Shown piece by piece: positions 9,182 through 16,265 of a stretch of DNA of 56,137 bases. The position numbers and the translations under genes are program-made. The notes below the pieces were generated by a model, which did not search any database, was not told where the DNA came from, and saw only the letters and a program-made list of their open reading frames with translations. Each line of letters starts with the position of its first letter. Within the stretch, counting starts at the first letter, position 1. The stretch spans positions 1-56,137 of the forward strand of contig JAGRGQ010000020.1 of the NCBI GenBank assembly GCA_020445405.1, in the 5' to 3' direction. This DNA is from Gammaproteobacteria bacterium (lineage in GTDB: Bacteria > Pseudomonadota > Gammaproteobacteria > Chromatiales > Chromatiaceae).

Positions 9182-9275
9182 CCGCGCCTGGTGGGGTGTA
9201 GCAGATTGGTGCGCTCGGGCTATCGGCGGGCAGGAACCGACTCCGCCCGCAGATTGCGTGCGTCGGCCGGATCCG

Positions 9276-9725
9276 CTATTCAGCCACCACGGCGAGCTTC
9301 AGCGTGGCGTTGACGTCCGTATGCAGATGCAGTTGCACATCAAACTCGCCAGTGACGTGAAACGGACCCTCCGGCAGGCGCACTTCCCGCTTGGCCAGTT
9401 CAACGCCGGCTGCGGTAACCGCATCCGCGATATCGCCGGTGCCGACCGAGCCGAACAGCCGTCCTTCGTCGCCGGCGTTGCGGCTGATGGAGATGGTACC
9501 GAGCGCCTCTATCTTCACCTTGCGCGCCTGTGCCTGCGCCAGCAGCTCGGCCGCCTGTTTCTCCAGCTCGGCACGACGGGCCTGGAACTCCTCCAGGTTC
9601 TTTTTGGTCGCCGCAACGGCCTTACCCGTGGGAATCAGAAAATTGCGGCCATAGCCGGCCCTGACGTTCACCTTGTCGCCCAAACCGCCAAGGTTATCGA
9701 TTTTTTCCAAAAGGATGACATCCAT
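9276..9725 (-). CDS. rplI: 50S ribosomal protein L9
   Basis: Large-subunit protein at the base of the L1 stalk. It starts [19 protein letters not shown], the L9 signature region, with the N-terminal 23S-binding domain (about residues 1-55), a long connecting helix rich in Ala/Gln/Glu, and a C-terminal domain ending KLAVVAE. It is 149 residues, normal for the family. The ATG at 9725 is preferred over an adjacent GTG at 9728. It is fourth in the rpsF-rpsR-DUF2232-rplI series. Confidence 0.97.
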   Translation of the reverse strand: MDVILLEKIDNLGGLGDKVNVRAGYGRNFLIPTGKAVAATKKNLEEFQARRAELEKQAAELLAQAQARKVKIEALGTISISRNAGDEGRLFGSVGTGDIADAVTAAGVELAKREVRLPEGPFHVTGEFDVQLHLHTDVNATLKLAVVAE

Positions 9726-9759
9726 CACTCGTTACCTCTGAATCAGACTCAAATTTGAC

Positions 9760-10677
9760 TCAACCCGTCCTGTCGGACTTACCGCTGCTTCCCAGGCGGG
9801 TCCTGAAATCAATCCACGAATCGGCGAACCCGGCTATCGCCAGTGCGCCGACCACATACGGCATCGCCACAACCAGCAGCGCGTACATCACCACCAGCCA
9901 GGCCGCACTGGTGCCTGTTTGCCGCTGAAGTGCATGCACCAGTGCGAGACCCTGCACCAGCCAGCCGGAGAGCAGCAGCATGGTCAGGTAGGTGGGCAGC
10001 CCGACCTCCGGCGAAAACCAGTTCAATACCAGCACACACAGCGTGCCCACCGCCAGCGCCCGCGGCAGCCGAAGCTGATGAAACTCCTCGCGGAAGCCGC
10101 CCGGGTTGTACAAGACCGCCTGCCACCAACGACCGGTGATCAGCGCCGCCATCGACTGCAGCACAAATCCCACCGCGATAGAGCCGGGCATCCAGCCGGC
10201 CATCGTCTCCAGCAGCTGCTGGCTGATTCCCGCATCGATCACCTGCGCATCCACCAGAGACTCGATGAAAGGCGCCAGCAGCTCGCGCCATGCGTCAACC
10301 GGGCTCTGCGACTGCAGATACTGCCCGCCGAGAACCAGCAGGCCGAACAGCAGCGCCACGGTAAGTGTCGCACCCAGCGAGCGGTTGATCCTCAGCAGGC
10401 CACCCAACAGCCAGACCGGCAGCCACATCAGCAGCACGTACCCGACCACCGGCAGCACATGGCTGAACAGCAGCAACGCCAGTGCAGCGCAGGCCATACC
10501 AGCCAGGCCGAGTATAAGTAATCCTTCCCGCATGCCCCGGCGCAGTGTGACCAGGGCTACGATCCCCGCACTTGGAATACTCAACGGCGGCAGCGGCAGT
10601 GCGAGAATGGCCAGCACCGTGGCTGCCATTACCGCCTGTGATCTGCTGCGCATCGCCATGGATGCCAGAAATCGCAT
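9760..10677 (-). CDS. DUF2232 (YybS-like) multi-pass membrane protein
   Basis: A 305-residue integral membrane protein with about eight hydrophobic spans from the N-terminus (VMAATVLAILALPLPPLSI) to residue 290. It belongs to the DUF2232/YybS group, which in many gammaproteobacteria lies between rpsR and rplI, as here. The function is unknown; the family resembles substrate-binding components of energy-coupling transporters in fold, but no substrate can be inferred. The start at 10677 (MRFLASMAMRSR) is the first of three in-frame Met codons; one of the others could be used. Stop to rplI start is 34 bases, so an operon is likely. Confidence 0.82.
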   Translation of the reverse strand: MRFLASMAMRSRSQAVMAATVLAILALPLPPLSIPSAGIVALVTLRRGMREGLLILGLAGMACAALALLLFSHVLPVVGYVLLMWLPVWLLGGLLRINRSLGATLTVALLFGLLVLGGQYLQSQSPVDAWRELLAPFIESLVDAQVIDAGISQQLLETMAGWMPGSIAVGFVLQSMAALITGRWWQAVLYNPGGFREEFHQLRLPRALAVGTLCVLVLNWFSPEVGLPTYLTMLLLSGWLVQGLALVHALQRQTGTSAAWLVVMYALLVVAMPYVVGALAIAGFADSWIDFRTRLGSSGKSDRTG

Positions 10678-10807
10678 TTTTCTAATCCGGGCGCTGCATG
10701 CTGTGGGTAGCGGAAGAACCGGCCGGCCGCTTCACCTCTCCCCGGTCCCGATCACGGCAACCGCCGGCGTTCGCCGCCGGTCAGGCCATATGCCGGTCCG
10801 GACTGGC

Positions 10808-11032
10808 TCAATGATCGTCGGTGTACGGCAGCAGCGCCAGATAGCGGGCACGCTTGATGGCATCGCCAAGCTGCCTCTGATACTTCGACTTGGTACCGGT
10901 GATCCGGCTCGGCACTATCTTGCCGGTTTCGCTGATATACGCTTTTAAAAGATTGAGATCCATGTAATCGATCTCGGTAATCCCTTCCGCGGTGAAGCGG
11001 CAGTATCTTCTGCGACGAAAAAAACGTGACAT
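10808..11032 (-). CDS. rpsR: 30S ribosomal protein S18
   Basis: Small-subunit protein that pairs with S6 on the platform. The 74 residues [20 protein letters not shown]... through [25 protein letters not shown] are typical S18, including the zinc-ribbon-less C- form with a single Cys. It follows rpsF by 75 bases and precedes DUF2232 by 130 bases. A GAGGG lies about eight bases before the ATG. Confidence 0.97.
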   Translation of the reverse strand: MSRFFRRRRYCRFTAEGITEIDYMDLNLLKAYISETGKIVPSRITGTKSKYQRQLGDAIKRARYLALLPYTDDH

Positions 11033-11106
11033 ATTTTTCCCTCAAAATCTGTGTTGGCCCGCTCCGGACCCAATGGTCAGATGCTTATACGACGTCTCAG
11101 CCAGGA

Positions 11107-11499
11107 TCAGGCGCTCTCTTCCTCGAGCAAAGCGTCATCTTCCTCGTTATCTGAGGATCTCGGCATCGATTCGCGCTCATCTGGTGCCTTGATCAGCAGA
11201 GAAGGTTCAGTGACCGGTCCCTTCTTGACAAGCACCAGGTTGCGCAGCACCGCATCGTTGAAGCGGAAAGCGTTTTCCAGCTCTTCGCGCTGCTTGCCGC
11301 CGCACTCGATGTTCATCAGAACATAGTGCGCTTTATGCAGTTTCTGTATTGGATATGCGAGCTGACGCCGTCCCCAGTCCTCCAGACGGTGAATTTTACC
11401 GCCATCGCTTTCGATGATCGAACGGTAACGATCGATCATACCGGGTACCTGCTCGCTCTGGTCCGGATGGACCATGAACACGATTTCGTAATGTCTCAT
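11107..11499 (-). CDS. rpsF: 30S ribosomal protein S6
   Basis: Small-subunit platform protein, partner of S18. [20 protein letters not shown] and the [20 protein letters not shown] stretch are diagnostic. After the folded domain (about residues 1-100) comes an acidic tail, [14 protein letters not shown], like the glutamate-rich S6 tail that RimK extends in E. coli. At 130 residues the length is normal. The ATG has GGAG six bases upstream. It is the first gene of the rpsF-rpsR-DUF2232-rplI unit, and a hairpin matching the S6:S18 autoregulatory leader sits just before it. Confidence 0.97.
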   Translation of the reverse strand: MRHYEIVFMVHPDQSEQVPGMIDRYRSIIESDGGKIHRLEDWGRRQLAYPIQKLHKAHYVLMNIECGGKQREELENAFRFNDAVLRNLVLVKKGPVTEPSLLIKAPDERESMPRSSDNEEDDALLEEESA

Positions 11500-11523
11500 T
11501 GTATCTCCTTACGGATTGAAGCA

Positions 11524-11546
11524 GCCTCCCAGCGGTCTGGTGAGGC
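11524..11546 (-). ncRNA. Candidate S6:S18 ribosomal-protein leader (cis regulator of rpsF)
   Basis: On the rpsF mRNA strand the hairpin is GCCTC, a bulged A, CCAG, loop ACCG, CTGG, GAGGC, ending about 25 bases before the rpsF start codon. The known S6:S18 leader carries a conserved CCG in the apical part of such a bulged stem and lets the S6-S18 dimer repress its own operon. Pairing is seen directly; identity with the family is my recollection and not tested with a covariance model. Confidence 0.55.
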
Positions 11547-11686
11547 AAGGAGTTCTCCCGGAAACGGCAGCTGGAGACCAGCTCGTCGGGAAGCGGCGGA
11601 TTCTACCGGTTCGATGGCAGCGGTGCAACCTGAAGCTGCCTCACCGCGTTGCCGCCGGTCATGGCCGCGGCGGCATCGCGGGTCGC

Positions 11687-13426
11687 TCAGCGTGGCGGAC
11701 GGGCATCGTTTCCAATCAGCCACTTGCTGGAAAAACGCCGGAACATCAGATACGCGACAACCAGCGCAAACAGATCGTAGGAGAGGTGCAGCAGAAGGTT
11801 CTCCCCGGCGACCAGGTAAACGGAAACCAGCAGGTACAGAAACATCAGCAATGTCAATGTCAGACGCCGGAACCAGGCGGGTCTGTGATACAGTTTTATA
11901 CCCAGCCAGGCGCCCGCGCCGGATACCGCCAGCAGCAGGAAAAGCTGCGGATAGGCCCGCATTGGCTGGACCACCCGGTTGGTCTTCAGTGTGTTGATCG
12001 CATCGGCATGGAGTTCGTAGCCGTAGCGCTGTTCCGGCCCCAGTCCGTAGGCAACGGTAAACTCCTCCTCCGGTGCCTCGACGCCGACGATGACCGTGCG
12101 GCCCCGGATTTTCTCCGCATCGAACCGGCCGGCGAGAACGGCATCCATTTCCAGGTGGCTCTGCTTGCCCCGCAGTGCCGTCAAAGGGCTCAGACGCAGC
12201 AGAATCAACGCGGTATGCGTATCCTGCCTCAGCGCTTTACACCCCTTCTGCACCTGGCGAACCGGATCCAGCATGGAGATCGGATAGCGCAATTTCCCGC
12301 CATCTTTTGCCGTCAGTGTCAGCGCCATCGATGCCGGATCGAGCGCGTCGACGGAGACCTGCCCGGCCGCCCCCAGCAGCGCAATACCGGGCAGACTGCC
12401 GATGCTCTCCTGCGCGTGCGCTGAATCCGACTTCCGGTAGTTCATTGCAATGGGCATCATCAGCGCATATCCAAGCCGCCGGCCCACGCAGACCAGGCCC
12501 AGACCGGCAGCCGATTCCGCCAGCAGTTTCACCGCCCTGGGCCGATTCTCCTCCAGCTCGGTAAATCCGAAGAACACATTTGTCCCGGCCTCCGCCGCCT
12601 GCTTCAGTGCAGCGGAAAACGCGCCATCCCCAGCGCGCGGATCCTGAAAAAACAGATCCAGCAGGATCGCGTCGGCGCCCGCCGCGGTGAGCCTTGCCAC
12701 CAGTTCGGCGTAAGTGGCGCGGGCGGAAGCGGCACGCCTGTCAAAACGACTGGGAATCGCAACCAGCGACAGCTCCGCGTCCAGTGTCGACGGAAACAGT
12801 GTATCGGCAAGTGCCAGCGACCATGTGGCGGTACGCGTATCCAGCGCAAAAAGATCGAGCAGACCGACCCAGAGCAGCACGAAGGTCAATACCGTTATTG
12901 CCGGAATCGACCAGCGACCGGTGCGTTCCAGAAGCCGAAGACCCTGTTCCCGCCGCAGCAGTTCGCGCAGGCCGCGCCCGGTCAGACGGGCTATCAGATT
13001 CTCCAGATCGGCATTGAAGGTCTCGTGTCGGATGCGGACACTCTGCATTTCCGCGAGTGGGGAGAGCGCTTCGGGCAGTGCATCCGCGGCCAGCGGCGGG
13101 AGATCCTCCAGCAGCACGGGTAGCAGGCGCTTCTTCTTCTCCAGCGCCGATGCGATCTCCCATCTTGTCACGTCGTCGGGATGGTCGAGGCGGCGCATAC
13201 CGTCGGGCCCGGTCATCGTCAGCCATTCGCGTCCGATGAGCACTATCATGACATCCGCGGAATCGATCCTGGTCTCGAGTACGCCGCGCCAGTTTTCACC
13301 GACGGGGATCTCCTCGACATCCATGAAGATCTCCCACGCCGGCAGCGCGGCGCGCAGACGCTCATAGACGAGGCGCGAATAACCGGAACTCTCCCTGCGC
13401 CTGTAGCTGATGAATATCTTTTTCAT
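11687..13426 (-). CDS. TIR domain - transmembrane - CHASE2 - three-transmembrane fusion protein
   Basis: A 579-residue membrane protein of unusual design. Residues 1-140 are a bacterial TIR domain of the TIR_2 type: KKIFISYRRRESSGYSRLVYERL, FMDVEEIPVGENW, DVMIVLIGREWL, DDVTRWEIASALEKKKRLLPV. The Glu in RWEI sits where the NADase glutamate is expected. A hydrophobic span follows (about 180-200), then a CHASE2 extracytoplasmic sensor domain (about 205-470, with LSLVAIPSRFDRR, GADAILLDLFFQ, IRGRTVIVGV) and three C-terminal membrane spans. CHASE2 normally precedes adenylate cyclase, kinase or GGDEF outputs; here the output module appears to be TIR at the N-terminus. It could be NAD-consuming signalling or defence, or a scaffold. 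An upstream in-frame ATG (13441) adds five residues. It stands alone between rpsF and a CTERM gene. Confidence 0.85.
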   Translation of the reverse strand: MKKIFISYRRRESSGYSRLVYERLRAALPAWEIFMDVEEIPVGENWRGVLETRIDSADVMIVLIGREWLTMTGPDGMRRLDHPDDVTRWEIASALEKKKRLLPVLLEDLPPLAADALPEALSPLAEMQSVRIRHETFNADLENLIARLTGRGLRELLRREQGLRLLERTGRWSIPAITVLTFVLLWVGLLDLFALDTRTATWSLALADTLFPSTLDAELSLVAIPSRFDRRAASARATYAELVARLTAAGADAILLDLFFQDPRAGDGAFSAALKQAAEAGTNVFFGFTELEENRPRAVKLLAESAAGLGLVCVGRRLGYALMMPIAMNYRKSDSAHAQESIGSLPGIALLGAAGQVSVDALDPASMALTLTAKDGGKLRYPISMLDPVRQVQKGCKALRQDTHTALILLRLSPLTALRGKQSHLEMDAVLAGRFDAEKIRGRTVIVGVEAPEEEFTVAYGLGPEQRYGYELHADAINTLKTNRVVQPMRAYPQLFLLLAVSGAGAWLGIKLYHRPAWFRRLTLTLLMFLYLLVSVYLVAGENLLLHLSYDLFALVVAYLMFRRFSSKWLIGNDARPPR

Positions 13427-14031
13427 CGGCGAACCGCGCATGCCGGTCTGACAGGGAGCCTCCCGTTCATCTCATCATTTCCGTGTCCCCATACAACCAT
13501 GTGTTGATCTCTACCCGGATGCCGGCACAAGGCATGAGGAGAGACCGGAACCTGACTCATGATCCCCCGCGAACAGCGCTGCGTCCGCACTCTCCCTCTG
13601 CTCTACTGCACCGCTTTCCCAAGCATCCCGTATCGTGCTGCAGGGCACGCGTAGCAGCCAAGCAACCCCCTGGCCCGGCGATTTTGGCTCCAGGCGCTGT
13701 CGCAGCCCGCTGATCCGGCATCGGCTCAAGCGCTCGCTGCGTCGCGCTATGAACCAGAATCGGCACGGTGTCGTCCGTGGAGATCATGAGATGGGTGCTG
13801 CCCGCTTTTTCTCCCGCGTTCCAATCGGATCCATGCCGTTGACCGCGTGCAGTTCATCAGCAGACATCGGTTCACAAGAAGGAAGGGAGAAGTTTTAACC
13901 CGGAATCTGCCGGGCGGGGAAGTTCCCCGGGCGTTCCTGAACAAAACAGACGCAGCGGCAGACAAGGTAACTTAGGCAGCACACGAATAACGGCAACGGC
14001 AGGTGCCGGATACAGACCGTCTGGCGCGTAA
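13427..14031. other. Intergenic stretch without a convincing gene
   Basis: About 600 bases between the TIR-CHASE2 gene and the CTERM gene. Only short frames without ribosome-binding sites occur. Past the CTERM stop there is a G/C-rich imperfect hairpin on the minus strand around 13908-13932 (arms GGGGAA and TTCCCC), which may end that transcript, although no T tract follows. The rest may be the eroded edge of the inserted segment. Confidence 0.4.
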
Positions 14032-14955
14032 TCACGCTTTTCTGCGTTTCGCCGCGCCCAGCAGTCCCAGCAGGCCCGTCGCAAACAGCCACACGCCGGG
14101 AGGCAGCGGTACCGTCGAGGCGGCCTGCAGCGCCGTGGTGTCGAATGCCATGGTCAGGGTGCTCCAGGACAACGCGGACGCACCGACCCCGTCGGCACCC
14201 GCACTCAGCGCAGCCATCAGATAGAACTCATCACCGTTATTGAGGAGGAAGTCGAGCGTACCGTTGCGGTTGATGATGCCTGTGCCGGTGGAGGCGGCAT
14301 CCCAGGACAACTTAGTGATAATCGGGTTAAAGGGGCCAGTGGGGTCGGATATGGCCTCGGCGATGATCTGCGCGACCAGTTCCGTTACCGTCACAGGCTC
14401 CGCCGGAAAGACAACCGGGGCATTGGCACTCATGATCCAGACGCTAACCTCCAGTCCGGTGAGGTCGGAGGATTCGGCGGATCTGGCAACGGTGCCTTCC
14501 AGGTTCACATCCAGGCTGAGGGTGGTCGCGTCGGCACCGGTAAACTGGTAAGCCTGCAAACCCAGCGCCGCGCCGCTAACAAAGAGATCATCCATCGTGG
14601 ATTCAGCCCGCGCGCGCAGCACCGGCAGGCTGACCCCAGTGGCCGGGATCTCAACGCTGGCGCCGGCGCTGCCCCGACCCAGCAGGCCGGTGGTGCTGCC
14701 CGCCGATGCGGATCCTATAGTGGCCGCTGCCTGCTGGCTGCCGCCGACCGATTCACCTGGTGCCTGCGTCAGTTCGGAGAAATTGAGACTATAGGTGAGA
14801 GCGGTGGCGCCCCACTGCGTGAGGCTGACCGCTGCGGATATCTGCAGCGACGAGACGCACAGCGCGGCAGCCAGTGCGCCGGCAACGAACCGTCGCACGG
14901 GACCAGGTCTCTTTTGCGGCAGCTGCCGCGCACCCCGCAGGTGGATATTTTTCAT
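14032..14955 (-). CDS. VPLPA-CTERM (PEP-CTERM-like) exported protein
   Basis: A 307-residue exported protein. The N-terminus carries basic residues and a hydrophobic stretch (VAGALAAALCVSSLQISA, about residues 25-42) fit for signal peptidase. The middle is rich in Ala, Ser, Thr and Gly and beta-like. The C-terminus is a sorting signal of the VPLPA-CTERM class: VPLPPGVWLFATGLLGLLGA followed by a basic AKRRKA tail. In such systems an exosortase cuts near the motif and the protein goes to the surface or exopolysaccharide. No exosortase is in this window, so it must be encoded elsewhere or the signal is unused. No enzyme domain is recognised. It may share a transcript with the TIR-CHASE2 gene about 600 bases downstream, but that is weak. 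Confidence 0.8.
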   Translation of the reverse strand: MKNIHLRGARQLPQKRPGPVRRFVAGALAAALCVSSLQISAAVSLTQWGATALTYSLNFSELTQAPGESVGGSQQAAATIGSASAGSTTGLLGRGSAGASVEIPATGVSLPVLRARAESTMDDLFVSGAALGLQAYQFTGADATTLSLDVNLEGTVARSAESSDLTGLEVSVWIMSANAPVVFPAEPVTVTELVAQIIAEAISDPTGPFNPIITKLSWDAASTGTGIINRNGTLDFLLNNGDEFYLMAALSAGADGVGASALSWSTLTMAFDTTALQAASTVPLPPGVWLFATGLLGLLGAAKRRKA

Positions 14956-15113
14956 CGCATACTCTCCATACAGCCAGGGGCTGTACTTTTAACCAGAAGA
15001 ATCACTGCTGTCCCATTAAGATCGATCAGGGCATCAGTGACATCATGATGGCAATGTGCAGTTGGAACTTCCGGCCTTTATGGCACATGAAATCCCGTGA
15101 CACTGTGTCCCTT

Positions 15114-15280
15114 CCCCCTCAGGGAGGTGTAGTGCAAGCCCCCTCTCCCCGCGAGGGAGAGGGCCGGGGTGAGGGTATCAAGAGATAAGCCTGTGATTTT
15201 AATCACCCTCATCCCTGCCTTCTCCCTCAAGGGGAGAAGGGATAAAGCCTTTTGCGACGCCCTCCGAGGGAGAGGGGGTT
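15114..15280. repeat. Cluster of G/C-rich palindromic intergenic repeats
   Basis: The first unit (about 15139-15175) reads CCCCCTCTCCCC then GAGGGAGAGG and CCGGGGTGAGGG. The second (about 15203-15243) begins CACCCTCATCCCTGCC and is the same unit in the opposite direction. A further piece, CCCTCCGAGGGAGAGGGGG, lies at 15260-15278, and CCCCCTCAGGGAGG at 15115-15128. This sequence type is scattered between genes in many proteobacterial genomes. The paired copies could fold into a long cruciform. Confidence 0.65.
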
Positions 15281-15470
15281 AATGGGGCTGCAGTGCAGAA
15301 GTATATTCCTGATTTCTGTTGCTATCCTTGAATGATAAGATAGTTCCGGCGGCTGTTTTTTACCAGCTAAAAAGGTCGCATCCGGTTTTTTGCCGCACTG
15401 TCCGCCCCCCCGCACCTCTCTCTGTCTCATCGATAACGCGTCTATCGCCGTCGACCGATTCATCCCATGG

Positions 15471-16265
15471 CTACCGTTCAAGGGCCGGAACGCCCGCTTC
15501 GTCCCCTCTGCCCCGCTGGCGCAGCGCCTCGTACAGGCAGATGCCGGTGGCGACGGACACGTTCAGGCTCTCCACGGCGCCGTGCATCGGCAGTCCGACC
15601 AGGTAGTCGCACGCCTCGCGGGTGAGTCGGCGCATACCCTTCTCCTCCCCGCCCATGATCAGTGCCAGCGGACCTCTGAGATCCGTCTGATACAAAATCC
15701 GGTCGGAACCGCCGGCGGTTCCGACCAGCCAGATACCGTGGTCGCGTTTCAGCTGTTTCAGCGTGCGGACAAGATTGGTGACCTGGATAAACGGCACGCT
15801 CTCAGCTGCACCGCTGGCCACTTTACGCACCACCGGGGTCAGACCGACCGATCTGTCCCTGGGGGCGATGACCGCATGCACTCCGGCGCCGTCGGCGCTG
15901 CGCAGACAGGCGCCCAGGTTGTGTGGATCCTGGACACCGTCGAGAACAAGCAGGAACGGCGTCACATCCAGACCCGACAGCAGATTTTCCAGCGCACCCT
16001 CCCCCAGCGCGGACAGCACGGCAGTGCGCGCGGCCACGCCCTGATGGTTGACAGCCGGAAGCATCCGCTCCAGCTGTTCGCGGTCGATCGGATTGACCGG
16101 AATACCGGACCTTTCCGCAAGCGCGACTATCTCCTCGATCCGCCGGTCCCTGCGCCGTGACTCCACCCACAATTCAACGACGGTGTCAGCGCCGTGCGTG
16201 AGCGCCGAGCGCACGCTGTGAACGCCGGCGACAAGCTGGGTAGGCCGCCCCCCGCCCGCACTCAT
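15471..16265 (-). CDS. rlmB: 23S rRNA (guanosine-2'-O-)-methyltransferase RlmB
   Basis: SPOUT methyltransferase that 2'-O-methylates G2251 of 23S rRNA. Its 264 residues show the N-terminal L30e-like substrate domain (VAGVHSVRSALTHG) and the SpoU catalytic domain with DGVQDPHNLGACLRSADGAGVHAVI, IMGGEEKGMRRLTREACD and the knot motif GAVESLNVSVATGICLYEA. The ATG overlaps the rnr stop (ATGA), so the two are translationally coupled, the classical rnr-rlmB pair. Its length is slightly over E. coli RlmB (243) because of short ends. In relatives rpsF is usually next; here about 4 kb of accessory genes intervene. Confidence 0.96.
   Translation of the reverse strand: MSAGGGRPTQLVAGVHSVRSALTHGADTVVELWVESRRRDRRIEEIVALAERSGIPVNPIDREQLERMLPAVNHQGVAARTAVLSALGEGALENLLSGLDVTPFLLVLDGVQDPHNLGACLRSADGAGVHAVIAPRDRSVGLTPVVRKVASGAAESVPFIQVTNLVRTLKQLKRDHGIWLVGTAGGSDRILYQTDLRGPLALIMGGEEKGMRRLTREACDYLVGLPMHGAVESLNVSVATGICLYEALRQRGRGDEAGVPALER

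Noticed and set aside
13511-13863. Short leftward frames between the TIR-CHASE2 and CTERM genes, arranged with an ATGA overlap near 13787
   Set aside because: No ribosome-binding site, no domain and low-complexity composition; the overlap is likely chance.
15114-15280. CRISPR-like appearance of repeated G/C-rich units
   Set aside because: Only two to three units, in opposite orientation and with no constant spacer length; no cas genes nearby.
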